Shown: positions 8,240 to 18,086, numbered from the stretch's first letter. The stretch: 64,000 nucleotides of DNA from Gallionellales bacterium GWA2_60_18 (GCA_001801105.1 MGWS01000033.1:154934-218933); one strand, 5' to 3'. A program made the numbers and translations. The notes: generated from the sequence alone by a model not told the origin.

Positions 8240-8926
8240 ATGACCGACACCACCGATCTCAAGAACAGGCACATCCGCAGCTTCGTGCTGCGCCAGGGCC
8301 GCGTTTCGCCCGCGCAGCAGCGCGCGGTGGATACCTTGCTGCCGCGCTTCGGCATCTCCTACTCCGCGCAATCGCTCGACCTCGATGCCGCATTCGGACG
8401 CAGCGCGCCGAAGATACTGGAGATCGGCTTCGGCATGGGCGAGAGCACCGCGACCATCGCGCAGGCGCATCCCGAGAACGATTACCTCGCGCTGGAGGTG
8501 CACACGCCCGGCGTGGGCAACCTGCTCAAGCTGATCGAGTCGCAAGGGATCAGCAATATCCGCATCATCCAGCACGATGCCGTGGAAGTGCTGCGCGACA
8601 TGCTTGCAGATGGCACACTCGACGGCGTACACATCTTCTTCCCCGACCCGTGGCACAAGGCGCGCCACAACAAGCGCCGCCTGATCCAGTCGCCGTTCGT
8701 CGCGCAACTGGTGCAGAAGCTCAAGCCGGGCGGCTACATCCACGTCGCCACTGACTGGCAGGACTATGCCGAGCAAGTGCTGCGCGTATTGAGCGAAGAG
8801 CCGCTGCTGGAGAACACCGCCGCCGATTACGCGCCGCGCCCCGATTACCGCCCGCTCACCAAGTTCGAGCAGCGCGGGATACGATTAGGGCACGGTGTTT
8901 GGGACTTGGTGTTCCGGCGGGTGTAG
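8240..8926 (+). CDS. trmB: tRNA (guanine-N7-)-methyltransferase
   Basis: A 228-residue SAM-dependent enzyme making m7G46 in t[14 protein letters not shown] (about residues 56-66) is the SAM loop, LALEVHTPG the acidic-loop region, and [19 protein letters not shown] the TrmB signature for tRNA binding and catalysis. The C-terminal [19 protein letters not shown] motif is complete. The stop codon TAG is the TAG of the palindromic element at 8923. Confidence 0.96.
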   Translation: MTDTTDLKNRHIRSFVLRQGRVSPAQQRAVDTLLPRFGISYSAQSLDLDAAFGRSAPKILEIGFGMGESTATIAQAHPENDYLALEVHTPGVGNLLKLIESQGISNIRIIQHDAVEVLRDMLADGTLDGVHIFFPDPWHKARHNKRRLIQSPFVAQLVQKLKPGGYIHVATDWQDYAEQVLRVLSEEPLLENTAADYAPRPDYRPLTKFEQRGIRLGHGVWDLVFRRV

Positions 8927-8991
8927 GAGCGGCGGCAGCCGCGATCAACCTGTTGTGCCGCAGCATCCATCGCGCCTTCCGGCGCTCCTAC
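8923..8991. repeat. REP-like element shared by the ends of trmB and hemW
   Basis: GTAGGAGCGGCGGCAGCCGC ... CGCCTTCCGGCGCTCCTAC. This family recurs at 37923, 52252, 52665 and 59241, with a half copy at 48525. The left TAG is the stop of trmB and the right CTA (minus strand TAG) is the stop of hemW, so one element closes both convergent genes. Confidence 0.9.
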
Positions 8992-10289
8992 ATTTCTTCC
9001 CGCAGGAATATCTCCAGCAAGTCGTTCAGGAAACGCTTCCCCAACTCGGTCGGCGCGATGCGTTGCCCGTCGCGCAGCAACAATCCCTTTTTCTCCGCCT
9101 CTTCCAGCTCGCGCCGGATGCTAAGCAGCGGCAAACTGGTGCGCTCCTGAAACAGCGCGCTGTCGAACCCTTCGTTCAGGCGCAGCGCGTTCATCATGAA
9201 CTCGAAGCCGAGGTCGGCGGGCGCGACCTCGTGTTCCTCCTGCACCGGCGCTGAGCGCGCCACCGCATCCAGATAGGCCTGTGGCTGTTTGTGGCGCATC
9301 TGGCGCAACACTTTGTCATGGAAACTCAGTTTGCTGTGCGCGCCCGCACCGATGCCGAGATAGTCGCCGAACCGCCAGTAGTTGAGATTGTGGCGCGCGC
9401 GCCGCTTGGAAGGCAACTTGCGCAGCAAGGCCGCGTCCCTCTCTCCCGCTTGCGGGAGAGAGTTAGGAGAGAGGGTGGCCTGCGCGAAGGCCGAGGTCTC
9501 GTAATGTTCGTAGCCATGCTCGGCGAGCAAGGCTTCGATACGCTGTTGCATCTCCGCGCTCGCATCATCGTCCGGCAGCGGCGGCGGCTGGTGTGCGAAC
9601 AGCGTGTTCGGCTCCAGCGTGAGGTGGTAGCAGGACAGGTGCTGCGGCGCGAACGACAGTGCGGTCTGCACGTCCTGCAACGATTGTTCCAGCGTCTGTT
9701 GAGGCAGCGCATACATCAGGTCGAGATTGATGTTGTCGAAATGTCGCTGCGCAATCTCGATGGCGCGTTTCGCTTCGTCTGCGGAATGGATGCGTCCCAG
9801 CGCTTGCAGATGAGCGTCATTGAAACTCTGGATACCGAGCGACAGCCGGTTCACGCCCGCGTCGCGATAGGCCGCGAAGCGCTCCGCCTCGACCGTGCCG
9901 GGATTCGCCTCCAGCGTGATCTCGGCATTCAGGTCGAGCCGTAGCAACATGCGCACCTGACGCAACAATTCCGCCACGCTCTCGCCCGACAGCAGGCTGG
10001 GCGTGCCGCCGCCGATGAACACCGTGCCGACCTTGCGCCCCCAGACCTGCGGCAACGCCAGTTCCAGATCGCGCACCAGCGCCGCAACGTATTGTTGTTC
10101 AATCCCACCCTCTCCCCAACCCTCTCCCTGCAAGGGCGAGGGAGTGCGCGCCTCGTGCGAATTGAAATCGCAATACGGGCATTTGCGCACGCACCACGGG
10201 ATGTGGATATACAGGGACAGCGGCGGCGAAGCTTGGAAACTCACGGCTTGCGCTTTGAGGCCGACGGGTTGCAACGGGTGTTCGGTCAT
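8988..10289 (-). CDS. hemW: Radical SAM heme chaperone HemW
   Basis: A 433-residue cytoplasmic radical-SAM protein of the HemW (coproporphyrinogen III oxidase-like) family that delivers heme to membrane proteins. IHIPWCVRKCPYCDF gives the cluster cysteines C33, C37 and C40; GGGTPSLL and the C-terminal HNLNYWRFGDYLGIGAGAHS are family landmarks. The start at 10289 overlaps the rdgB stop (ATGA); the frame is open further upstream but that part is rdgB antiphase. Two stretches, about residues 48-63 and 270-290, are read from palindromic repeats and are absent from normal family members. The gene stays in frame, so it is probably functional. Confidence 0.93.
   Translation of the reverse strand: MTEHPLQPVGLKAQAVSFQASPPLSLYIHIPWCVRKCPYCDFNSHEARTPSPLQGEGWGEGGIEQQYVAALVRDLELALPQVWGRKVGTVFIGGGTPSLLSGESVAELLRQVRMLLRLDLNAEITLEANPGTVEAERFAAYRDAGVNRLSLGIQSFNDAHLQALGRIHSADEAKRAIEIAQRHFDNINLDLMYALPQQTLEQSLQDVQTALSFAPQHLSCYHLTLEPNTLFAHQPPPLPDDDASAEMQQRIEALLAEHGYEHYETSAFAQATLSPNSLPQAGERDAALLRKLPSKRRARHNLNYWRFGDYLGIGAGAHSKLSFHDKVLRQMRHKQPQAYLDAVARSAPVQEEHEVAPADLGFEFMMNALRLNEGFDSALFQERTSLPLLSIRRELEEAEKKGLLLRDGQRIAPTELGKRFLNDLLEIFLREEM
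9437..9476. repeat. Palindromic repeat inside hemW (3' copy)
   Basis: CCCTCTCTCCCGCTTGCGGG followed by AGAGAGTTAGGAGAGAGGG. It is read in frame on the minus strand as TLSPNSLPQAGERD, just before the conserved HNLNYWRFGDY motif. Confidence 0.8.
10106..10146. repeat. Palindromic repeat inside hemW (5' copy)
   Basis: CACCCTCTCCCCAACCCTC followed by TCCCTGCAAGGGCGAGGGAG. It is read in frame on the minus strand as TPSPLQGEGWGEGG, shortly after the radical-SAM cysteines. Confidence 0.8.
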
Positions 10290-10876
10290 GCGGAACGGAG
10301 CCGTTGCAACAGAATGTTCAGTGCCTTGGCGCGATGGCTGAGTTGCGCTTTTTCGTCGTGTGTCAGCTCCGCGCTCATCTTTCCGATCTCGGGCAACCAG
10401 AACAGCGGGTCGTAGCCGAAACCGCCGGAGCCTCTCTCTTCGTGCGCGATCTCCCCGTGCCATTCGCCTTCGGCGATGATGGGCTGCGGGTCGCAGGCCG
10501 AGTGCACCAGCACCAGCACGCAGTAGTAATGCGCGCGGCGGTCGCTCACGCCCTGCATCTCCTGCAGCAGCTTCTCGTTGTTGCGCGCATCGGATTTCGG
10601 CGCATCACCCGCATAGCGCGCCGACTGCACGCCGGGCGCACCGTCCAGCGCCGCGACGCAGATGCCGGAATCGTCCGCCAGCGCGGGCAGGCCGCAGGCG
10701 GCGCTGACGTGACGCGCTTTGGCCAGCGCATTCTCGATGAAGGTGCAATGCGGCTCTTCGGCCTCGGCGATGCCGAGTTGTGCCTGCGTCAGTACCTCGA
10801 TGCCGAGCGGCGCGAGCATGCGCTGGAATTCGCGCAGCTTGCCGGGATTGTTGGAGGCGAGAACGAGTTTATTCAT
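10286..10876 (-). CDS. rdgB: dITP/XTP pyrophosphatase (RdgB/HAM1)
   Basis: A 196-residue house-cleaning enzyme that hydrolyses dITP, XTP and related purine triphosphates to monophosphates. LVLASNNPGKLREF at the N-terminus binds the phosphates; ALADDSGICVAALDGAPGVQSARYAG and GFGYDPLF are diagnostic. The ATG at 10876 is preferred because AAGG lies seven bases upstream; a TTG two codons earlier is possible. It is coupled to hemW by a 4-bp overlap. Confidence 0.95.
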   Translation of the reverse strand: MNKLVLASNNPGKLREFQRMLAPLGIEVLTQAQLGIAEAEEPHCTFIENALAKARHVSAACGLPALADDSGICVAALDGAPGVQSARYAGDAPKSDARNNEKLLQEMQGVSDRRAHYYCVLVLVHSACDPQPIIAEGEWHGEIAHEERGSGGFGYDPLFWLPEIGKMSAELTHDEKAQLSHRAKALNILLQRLRSA

Positions 10877-10891
10877 AAACAAACCTTAATT

Positions 10892-11008
10892 CCGTCATTC
10901 CGGCGCAGGCCGGAATCCAGACAATTTAATGCATCTCCCGCAAAGCGGGACAAAGCCAAAGGCACTGTTGTAAAAACCTCTGGATTCCGGCCTGCGCCGG
11001 AATGACGG
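10892..11008. repeat. Inverted repeat of the CCGTCATTCCGGCGCAGG family
   Basis: Arms CCGTCATTCCGGCGCAGGCC (10892 on) and its complement ending at 11008 enclose about 55 bp. It occupies almost the whole rph-rdgB gap and can form a long hairpin. A single copy is seen in this window. Confidence 0.85.
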
Positions 11009-11015
11009 CTCTTTG

Positions 11016-11732
11016 TTAACTTTCCAGCGCCGCGCGCTGCATCTCGACCATCTGCGCGATGCCGGATTTCGCCAGCTCCAGCAGCTCGTCCATCTCCTCG
11101 CGCGAGAACGGATGACCTTCCGCCGTGCCCTGCACTTCGACAAAGTGGCCGCTGCCCAGCATCACCACGTTCATGTCGGTGTCGCAGGCGGAGTCTTCGA
11201 CATAATCGAGGTCGAGCACCGGCATGCCCTCATGGATGCCGACCGAGATCGCCGCGACGAAATCCTTGAGCGGATTCTCTTTCACCAGCCCCTTGCCCAT
11301 CAATCCGGAGACCGCATCGTGCAACGCGACGAAGGCGCCGGTGATGCTGGCGGTGCGCGTGCCGCCGTCGGCCTGGATCACGTCACAGTCGAGCTGGATG
11401 GTGCGCTCGCCCAATTTCTTCAGATCCACCACGGCGCGCAGACTGCGTCCGATCAGGCGCTGGATCTCCTGGGTGCGCCCGGACTGTTTGCCCTTGGCGG
11501 CCTCGCGCCCCATGCGCTCGCCGGTGGAGCGCGGCAGCATGCCGTATTCGGCGGTGACCCAACCTTCGCCGCTGTTCTTCTTGTGCGGCGGCACGCGCTC
11601 TTCGACGCTGGCGGTACAGATGACTTTGGTGTCGCCGCACTCGATCAGCACCGAGCCTTCGGCATGTTTGGTATAGCGGCGGGTGATGCGGATGTTGCGG
11701 AGTTGGTTCGGCTGTCTTTGGCTGGGACGCAT
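11016..11732 (-). CDS. rph: Ribonuclease PH
   Basis: A 238-residue phosphorolytic 3'-5' exoribonuclease that trims tRNA 3' ends. It shows the family start [40 protein letters not shown], the catalytic [18 protein letters not shown] block and the phosphate-binding [14 protein letters not shown]. The length is normal for the family. It lies upstream of rdgB and hemW on the same strand, with a hairpin repeat between, so transcription may be partly separated. Confidence 0.96.
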   Translation of the reverse strand: MRPSQRQPNQLRNIRITRRYTKHAEGSVLIECGDTKVICTASVEERVPPHKKNSGEGWVTAEYGMLPRSTGERMGREAAKGKQSGRTQEIQRLIGRSLRAVVDLKKLGERTIQLDCDVIQADGGTRTASITGAFVALHDAVSGLMGKGLVKENPLKDFVAAISVGIHEGMPVLDLDYVEDSACDTDMNVVMLGSGHFVEVQGTAEGHPFSREEMDELLELAKSGIAQMVEMQRAALES

Positions 11733-11858
11733 GATGTGTTCCTGGTTAGTTAGTTAGTGGTGAGTAGGGAGTGGTTAGCGGGGAGAGCGTAGCGAGGGAT
11801 CGGGGTTTCCTGCTTGTCACTGAGCACGAAGCGCCGCTCTACTCTCCACTTCCCGAAT

Positions 11859-12653
11859 TCAAGTGATTTTAAGGATGTGGCTGACCGGTTCGGCTGTGTC
11901 GTGACCGGGTTCGCCATCTCCCCAGCGCAAGGCGATGCCGGTGACGTTGTCGGACTTTCCCGCCTCGCGTCGCAGCGCCTGTGCGATCAGGTAATCCAGC
12001 GCCTCGTCGACCGGCCTCATAGCGAACGCTCCCACCAGATCCTCATCGTCGAGCGGCCCCCACAGGCCATCGCTGCCAAGCAGCAGCACGTCTCCGGAAT
12101 GCAGCTCGACCGGCTCTCCGGGTTCCATGTGGAAGATACCCTGAATGCCGCCGAGGCAGTTGGTGATCTTGTTGCGTTGCGAATGCACCTTCGCCTGCGC
12201 GGCGGTGAGCAAACCGCTCTCGACCCATTGTTGCACCATCGAATGGTCGCGTGTCATGGCCATGACCGCGCCGTCGCGCAGCAGGTAGAAGCGCGAATCG
12301 CCGGCATGGCCCCAATGCACCTTGCCGTCCTGCACCAGCGCCGCCACGCAGGTCGATCCGGGCGCGCCGCCCGGCAGGTCGTCCCGGGAGAGGTTCTGGA
12401 TGCGCCGGTCGGCGTCGCGCATGGCCTGTTCCAGAAATGCCTGCGGATCGGTGCGGCGCGCGCGCGCATAGCGGTCGAACGCATCGATGAAGGCCTCGAT
12501 GGCGAGGCCGGAGGCCTGTTCGCCATGCAGGTGTCCGCCCATGCCGTCGGCCAGCACCAGCAGCAGCGCGGCGTTGTCGTATGCGTAGGCGGCGCGATCC
12601 TGATTGAACCTGCGGTTGCCGATATGACTCGCCTGATGGACGGAAAAATTCAT
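11859..12653 (-). CDS. PP2C-type Ser/Thr protein phosphatase
   Basis: A 264-residue metal-dependent phosphatase. Metal-binding and catalytic motifs are present in order: NRRFNQDRAAYA (about 13), LVLADGMGGHLHGE (about 33), GSTCVAALV, WGHAGDSRFYLLRDG (about 115), LLLGSDGLWG and KSDNVTGIAL (about 235). It has no membrane segment. In related genomes a Ser/Thr kinase gene often sits beside it; none is present here. It is divergent from yicC with only 64 bp between. Confidence 0.92.
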   Translation of the reverse strand: MNFSVHQASHIGNRRFNQDRAAYAYDNAALLLVLADGMGGHLHGEQASGLAIEAFIDAFDRYARARRTDPQAFLEQAMRDADRRIQNLSRDDLPGGAPGSTCVAALVQDGKVHWGHAGDSRFYLLRDGAVMAMTRDHSMVQQWVESGLLTAAQAKVHSQRNKITNCLGGIQGIFHMEPGEPVELHSGDVLLLGSDGLWGPLDDEDLVGAFAMRPVDEALDYLIAQALRREAGKSDNVTGIALRWGDGEPGHDTAEPVSHILKIT

Positions 12654-12717
12654 GGCCGCAATCGTAATATAATGCGCCCCCCGAGCACAGCCTTTTATTC
12701 ACCCCGGAAACCCCACC

Positions 12718-13596
12718 ATGATCTTGAGCATGACCGGCTATGCCAATACCAGCGCCGAACTCGACAGCGGTTCACTGACGCTGGACCTGCGCGCCGTCAA
12801 CCACCGCTACCTCGACATCCAGTTGCGCATGCCGGACGAGCTGCGCGCTTTCGAGGGCGCGTTGCGCGAGGCGATCAGCGCGCAATTGCAGCGCGGCAAG
12901 GTGGAATGCCGCATCAACTACGCGGCGCGTTCCGCGCAAAGCGGCGCGGCGCTGAACCGCGACCTGCTGCAACAACTCGCCGCCTGGGATCGCGAAGTGC
13001 GCGCGGTGCTGCCGGAGGCGCGCTCCCTGAGCGTGGCCGACGCGCTGCGCTGGAACGGCGTGCTGGAAACGCCCGCCGCCTCGGCGGACGAGTTGCGCAC
13101 CGCGCTGCTCGGCCTGCTGCAGGAGGCATTGCAGGAATTCTCGGCGGCGCGCGCGCGCGAAGGCGAGAAGCTCAAGGACTTCCTGCTACAGCGCGTGGAC
13201 AAGATCGAGGCCTTGCGCAGCGGTGTGATGCCGCATGTCCCCGCCGCCATCGCCGCCTACGAGCAGAAGCTCGCCGCGCGCCTGCGCGAGGCGATGCAGA
13301 ACGCCCCGGCACAGGACGGTCTGGACGAACGCATCCGCCAGGAGATCACGCTGTTCGCCAGCAAGATCGATGTGGACGAGGAGCTGTCGCGGCTCGCCAG
13401 CCACCTCACCGAGATGCGCCGCATCCTCGCGCAGGGCGGCGCGGTGGGCAAGCGGCTGGATTTTTTGATGCAGGAGCTGAACCGCGAGGCCAACACGCTC
13501 GGCTCGAAGTCGGTGGATGCGGAAGTGTCGCGCAGCGCGATGGAGATGAAGATCCTCATCGAGCAGATGCGCGAACAGATCCAGAACCTGGAGTAG
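12718..13596 (+). CDS. yicC: YicC-family endoribonuclease
   Basis: A 292-residue protein with the family start MILSMTGYANT, VNHRYLDIQLRMP, and the conserved C-terminal DUF1732 segment (RLASHLTEMRRIL ... GKRLDFLMQELNREANTLGSKS). YicC/YloC proteins are reported endoribonucleases that act with PNPase in E. coli; that role is family knowledge. It is the first gene of a tight yicC-gmk-rpoZ-spoT unit (3-bp gap to gmk). Confidence 0.94.
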   Translation: MILSMTGYANTSAELDSGSLTLDLRAVNHRYLDIQLRMPDELRAFEGALREAISAQLQRGKVECRINYAARSAQSGAALNRDLLQQLAAWDREVRAVLPEARSLSVADALRWNGVLETPAASADELRTALLGLLQEALQEFSAARAREGEKLKDFLLQRVDKIEALRSGVMPHVPAAIAAYEQKLAARLREAMQNAPAQDGLDERIRQEITLFASKIDVDEELSRLASHLTEMRRILAQGGAVGKRLDFLMQELNREANTLGSKSVDAEVSRSAMEMKILIEQMREQIQNLE

Positions 13597-14217
<621 letters not shown>

Positions 14218-14220
14218 ATC

Positions 14221-14427
14221 ATGGCACGTATCACCGTCGAAGAATGTCTCACGCAGATCCCTAACCGTTTCGAGCTGACGCTGGCTGCGGCCTATCGCGC
14301 GCGCCAGCTGGCCAACGGCGCCGCCCATCTGGTGGAAGACAGCCGGGACAAGCCCACCGTGATCGCGCTGCGCGAGATCAGCGAAGGCAAGGTCGGCAAG
14401 GAAATCCTGAATCGCGGCCAGGCATGA
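14221..14427 (+). CDS. rpoZ: RNA polymerase omega subunit
   Basis: A 68-residue protein, [34 protein letters not shown] at its start: the conserved omega fold that wraps the beta' C-terminus and forms ppGpp site 1 in proteobacteria. The distal [16 protein letters not shown] is also typical. Its location between gmk and spoT is the standard proteobacterial arrangement. Confidence 0.97.
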   Translation: MARITVEECLTQIPNRFELTLAAAYRARQLANGAAHLVEDSRDKPTVIALREISEGKVGKEILNRGQA

Positions 14428-14442
14428 TCACCGTGACCCCGC

Positions 14443-16557
14443 ATGGCCGACGCAGAACTCCTTCTCGAAGAGGTCACAACCTACCTTAAACCGCAGGACG
14501 TCGAACACGTCCGCGAAGCGCTCGAATTCAGCCGCATCGCGCATCAGGGACAGACGCGCGAGTCCGGCGATCCGTATGTCACCCACCCGATCTCCGTAGC
14601 GCGCATCCTTGCGCCGCTGCACCTCGACGTGCAGGCTTTGATCGCCGCGCTGCTGCACGACGTGGTGGAAGATACCGAAGTCTCCCTCGATCAGGTCGCC
14701 GAAAAATTCGGCAAACCGGTTGCGGAACTGGTGGAAGGACTGAGCAAACTGGAGCGGTTCCAGTTCGAGACCCGCCAGGATGCGCAGGCGGAGAACTTCC
14801 GCAAGATGTTGCTGGCGATGGCACGCGATGTGCGCGTGATCCTGATCAAGCTGGCCGACCGCCTGCACAACATGCGCACGCTGGAATCGGTGTCGCACGA
14901 GAAGAGCGAACGCATCGCGCGCGAGACCATGGAGATCTATGCGCCGATCGCCAACCGCCTCGGCCTGCACGACGTCTACCACGAGCTGGAAGACCTGAGC
15001 TTCAAGTATCTGCACCCCAACCGCTATGCCGTGCTGGCCAAGGCGCTCAAGGTGGCGCGCGGTAACCGCCGCGAAGTCGTGCACCGGATACTCGAAGCGA
15101 TCACGCGCCGCCTGGGCGAACACCGCATCCATGCCGAGGTCAGCGGTCGCGAGAAGAACATCTACAGCATCTACAAGAAGATGCAGACCAAGTCGCTGGC
15201 CTTTGCCGAAGTGCTCGACATCTACGGTTTCCGCGTGCTGGTGGACGATTTCGACTCCTGCTATGTGGCGCTGGGCGCGCTGCACGGGCTGTACAAGCCG
15301 ATCCCCGGCAAGTTCAAGGACTACATCGCCATCCCCAAGCTGAACGGTTACCAGTCGCTGCACACCACGCTGTTCGGGCCGTTCGGCACGCCCATCGAGA
15401 TCCAGATCCGCACCCGCGAGATGCACAAGATCGCCGATGCGGGCGTGGCCTCGCACTGGCTGTACAAGAGCGGCCACAAGTCCATCAAGGACCTGCACAA
15501 GAAGACCCACCAGTGGTTGCAGGAACTGTTGGAGAGCCTGAGCCAGAGCAACGACTCCGCCGAGTTCCTCGAACACCTCAAGGTGGATCTGTTCCCCGAC
15601 GAAGTGTACGTGTTCACCCCCAAGGGGCAGATCATGTCGCTGCCGCGCGGCGCGACCGCGGTGGATTTCGCCTACAACGTGCATACCGATATCGGCAACC
15701 GCTGCATCGCCGTCAAGGTGAACCACGAACTGGTACCGCTGCGCACCGAACTCAGGAACGGCGACCGCGTGGAGGTCATCACCGCCTCCAGCGCCAAACC
15801 GAACCCGGCCTGGCTGGGCTATGTCACCACCAGCAAGGCGCGCGGCCACATCCGTCATTTCCTCAAGACCATGCAGTCGGGCGAATCGGCGCAGCTCGGC
15901 GAACGCCTGCTCAACCAGGCGCTGAATGCGCTCGGCGTTAAACCGCAGGACATGGACGACGCGCACTGGAACAAGCTGCTGCGCGAGACCGGCGTCAAGA
16001 CCCGGCAGGACATCCTCGCCGACATCGGCCTCGGCCGCCGCCTCAACATGGTGGTCGCGCGCCAGCTCGCCAGCCTCGGCGAGACCGTGGCGAACGAACC
16101 GGCGACCGGGCCGGTCATCACCATTCAGGGAACGGAAGGCATGGCGGTGCAGTTCGCCAAGTGTTGCAGCCCGATCCCCGGCGACCCGATCATCGGCGTC
16201 ATCAGGGGTGGCCAGGGATTGGTCGTGCACACCCACGACTGCCCCACATTGCGCCGCGGCCACGGCAACAACGAACAATGGCTGGATGTGGCGTGGGACA
16301 AGGACATCGCGCGCGCCTTCGAAGTCAGCATCAAGCTCATCGTGGCGAACCAGCGCGGCGTGCTGGCCAAGGTCGCCGCCGCCATCGCCGAGGCCGAATC
16401 CAACATCAGCAACGTCAATTTCGCCAACGAGGGCGAATACACCGCGCTGTACTTCACCCTCGAAGTGAACAACCGCCTGCACCTCGCCAACGTCATGCGC
16501 GGCCTGCGCAAGATTCCGGAAGTGATACGCATCAGCCGGGTGAAGAACGCAGGGTAA
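14443..16557 (+). CDS. spoT: Bifunctional (p)ppGpp synthetase/hydrolase
   Basis: A 704-residue RelA/SpoT homologue. The N-terminal HD hydrolase is intact (AALLHDVVEDTEVS with the HD pair), followed by the synthetase domain (YSIYKKMQTKSLAFAEVLDIYGFRVLV, then KDYIAIPKLNGYQSLHTTLFG), a TGS domain (DEVYVFTPKGQIMSLPRGATAVDFAY), a zinc-finger-like segment (CCSPIPGDPIIGVI) and a C-terminal ACT domain. The hydrolase motif makes it SpoT/Rel-like and not a hydrolase-dead RelA. It is the last gene of the yicC-gmk-rpoZ unit. Confidence 0.95.
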   Translation: MADAELLLEEVTTYLKPQDVEHVREALEFSRIAHQGQTRESGDPYVTHPISVARILAPLHLDVQALIAALLHDVVEDTEVSLDQVAEKFGKPVAELVEGLSKLERFQFETRQDAQAENFRKMLLAMARDVRVILIKLADRLHNMRTLESVSHEKSERIARETMEIYAPIANRLGLHDVYHELEDLSFKYLHPNRYAVLAKALKVARGNRREVVHRILEAITRRLGEHRIHAEVSGREKNIYSIYKKMQTKSLAFAEVLDIYGFRVLVDDFDSCYVALGALHGLYKPIPGKFKDYIAIPKLNGYQSLHTTLFGPFGTPIEIQIRTREMHKIADAGVASHWLYKSGHKSIKDLHKKTHQWLQELLESLSQSNDSAEFLEHLKVDLFPDEVYVFTPKGQIMSLPRGATAVDFAYNVHTDIGNRCIAVKVNHELVPLRTELRNGDRVEVITASSAKPNPAWLGYVTTSKARGHIRHFLKTMQSGESAQLGERLLNQALNALGVKPQDMDDAHWNKLLRETGVKTRQDILADIGLGRRLNMVVARQLASLGETVANEPATGPVITIQGTEGMAVQFAKCCSPIPGDPIIGVIRGGQGLVVHTHDCPTLRRGHGNNEQWLDVAWDKDIARAFEVSIKLIVANQRGVLAKVAAAIAEAESNISNVNFANEGEYTALYFTLEVNNRLHLANVMRGLRKIPEVIRISRVKNAG

Positions 16558-16752
16558 GGTTCGGCGGTCGGATCGCCTGCATTGTTTTCGATGCGAAGCT
16601 CGGGTAGGGTTACGGACGGCTGGAAACCAGCCGCACCGGCAAATGCCGCATTCGATTGGACGGCAACCCATAAAACAAGGGGATAGAAGCAATGCTCCAG
16701 CTTATCCGTCAGGCTCAGCCAGAATATACGGCGTTTTTGCCAGCTACTTAAC

Positions 16753-16765
16753 GTTATGCCTCATG
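16753..16765. repeat. Left 13-bp inverted repeat / integron core-site candidate
   Basis: GTTATGCCTCATG, the perfect inverse of 17868-17880. Its first seven bases (GTTATGC) match the right core site of Vibrio-type attC sites, and the preceding TTGCCAGC...CTTA resembles the right half of such a site. The start codon of the following gene lies within the repeat, as in gene cassettes. Confidence 0.5.
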
Positions 16766-17863
16766 AAGCCCTACGACCAGCCCATCTTCACTCTGAATGC
16801 TCGCGGCAACATAATGCTTGAGGTCATGCGCGACCATTTCAACCTGTCGCCGACGGTGATGCACCGCGAAATTCAGGGGTTGCATCTCGCCACGCAGGAA
16901 GCGCTTCAATCGAAGGGAATCGCCTATGCGCAACTGAAGTCCGGCTTGGTTCCTATCGGTAACCGTAACGAAGCGGCGTTCATCTTCGATTCGCAATGCA
17001 TTGAATCGTCCTGGTATGGCCTTGCAGTTGCAGAGGCCACCATTCCTCTTCATGACAAACGATCAACCCAGAGCGTCCTTTGCGGCGATCTAATCGGCGA
17101 AGATCAGCAATTCATCTTCGACATACTTCAAGAGTCGTTGGTCCTGTCCCAATCATTCACTTTCGTGCACGGCACAGCCCTCTATTGTGTCTACGTTAAC
17201 AATCTTTCCGATGCCGCTCTTGAAGCCTTTCATCGGTCGCTATGTAGCTTTCCGCCATATGTTGGTTTCATCCCAACGACCTTTGCATCTCGTGCGAAAA
17301 CCTACTTGTCGTCGATATTGGTGAATTCGTACCTAAAGCACGGAAACACCATAATCATGGGGCACGAAGACGACCGCCCAAACGAAGAGGACGTTAACCT
17401 CGTCGGCTACCCCTTTGAAGACTTCGGGTATCGAATCGTTAGCTTGCAGTCATCATTCTTCGATCTATTTCTCGGCTACAAGATTGAACGCCCCGTGTTT
17501 CCGGGCTTCGAGGTTGATACGGAGATGTCATTGAACGCCGTTTCCACGAACGTCCTCCCCATTGATGGCTTCACCGTCGAGTTGGAGAAAGCGAAGCACA
17601 ATTACCTCAAGACCAAAAAACTCGGGAAGCTTGAAAAGGCGGGGATTGCCGATCTCGACAGCGATGAACTCGCCAAACTCATCCGCGCAAAGGTCACGGC
17701 CAGCTACATTTATAACCTCGCCTACCTCCCAGATCATGACGTTATCAAGTTCAATGTAATGCTTGAGATTCCGAGAACCGACGAAGGGTATCCGACGAGG
17801 GTTCTTGCCGCACTTGAATACCAACCGACGCAGAAGAACCTGCGGGTCATCACGCTACATTGA
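16763..17863 (+). CDS. Protein of unknown function in a cassette-like unit
   Basis: A 366-residue protein with no family I can name: mixed alpha/beta, no signal peptide, no membrane segment, no obvious catalytic motif. A charged stretch ELEKAKHNYLKTKKLGKLEKAG lies about two-thirds along. The start ATG at 16763 is within the 13-bp repeat, 10 bases after its first base; the open frame extends upstream but that sequence looks non-coding. Codon use is visibly less GC-rich than spoT before it or the SRPBCC gene after it. Flanking core-site-like repeats and the minimal 5' and 3' flanks suggest an integron gene cassette. Confidence 0.7.
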   Translation: MKPYDQPIFTLNARGNIMLEVMRDHFNLSPTVMHREIQGLHLATQEALQSKGIAYAQLKSGLVPIGNRNEAAFIFDSQCIESSWYGLAVAEATIPLHDKRSTQSVLCGDLIGEDQQFIFDILQESLVLSQSFTFVHGTALYCVYVNNLSDAALEAFHRSLCSFPPYVGFIPTTFASRAKTYLSSILVNSYLKHGNTIIMGHEDDRPNEEDVNLVGYPFEDFGYRIVSLQSSFFDLFLGYKIERPVFPGFEVDTEMSLNAVSTNVLPIDGFTVELEKAKHNYLKTKKLGKLEKAGIADLDSDELAKLIRAKVTASYIYNLAYLPDHDVIKFNVMLEIPRTDEGYPTRVLAALEYQPTQKNLRVITLH

Positions 17864-17867
17864 GCCA

Positions 17868-17880
17868 CATGAGGCATAAC
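17868..17880. repeat. Right 13-bp inverted repeat / attC left core candidate
   Basis: CATGAGGCATAAC, perfect inverse of 16753-16765, starting five bases after the stop codon. GCATAAC matches the left core site of Vibrio-type attC. I cannot trace a complete folded attC in the following 120 bp, so the site may be decayed. The rest of the gap to 18086 holds a small hairpin (CAGGCC/GGCCTG near 18015) and no gene. Confidence 0.45.
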
Positions 17881-18086
17881 TCCACGTTGGGGGTTTTCAT
17901 TGAGGTCATCCATATGAACGAGACGCAACGAAGAGTAACACCGGGTCAAGTCTATATCTGTAGCATTGTGTTCTTTGCCAAAGCCCTATCCTTGCGGTCA
18001 AGAGGGTCAGGCCAGAAGCGGCCTGCCCATTAGACACACCCGCTCCAAAAGGTGACAATAGGCACACATCAAGATAAACTGAACAG

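Noticed and set aside
14428..16692. A 754-residue minus-strand frame opposite spoT
   Set aside because: It is antisense to a clear RelA/SpoT protein, with shadow composition and no ribosome site.
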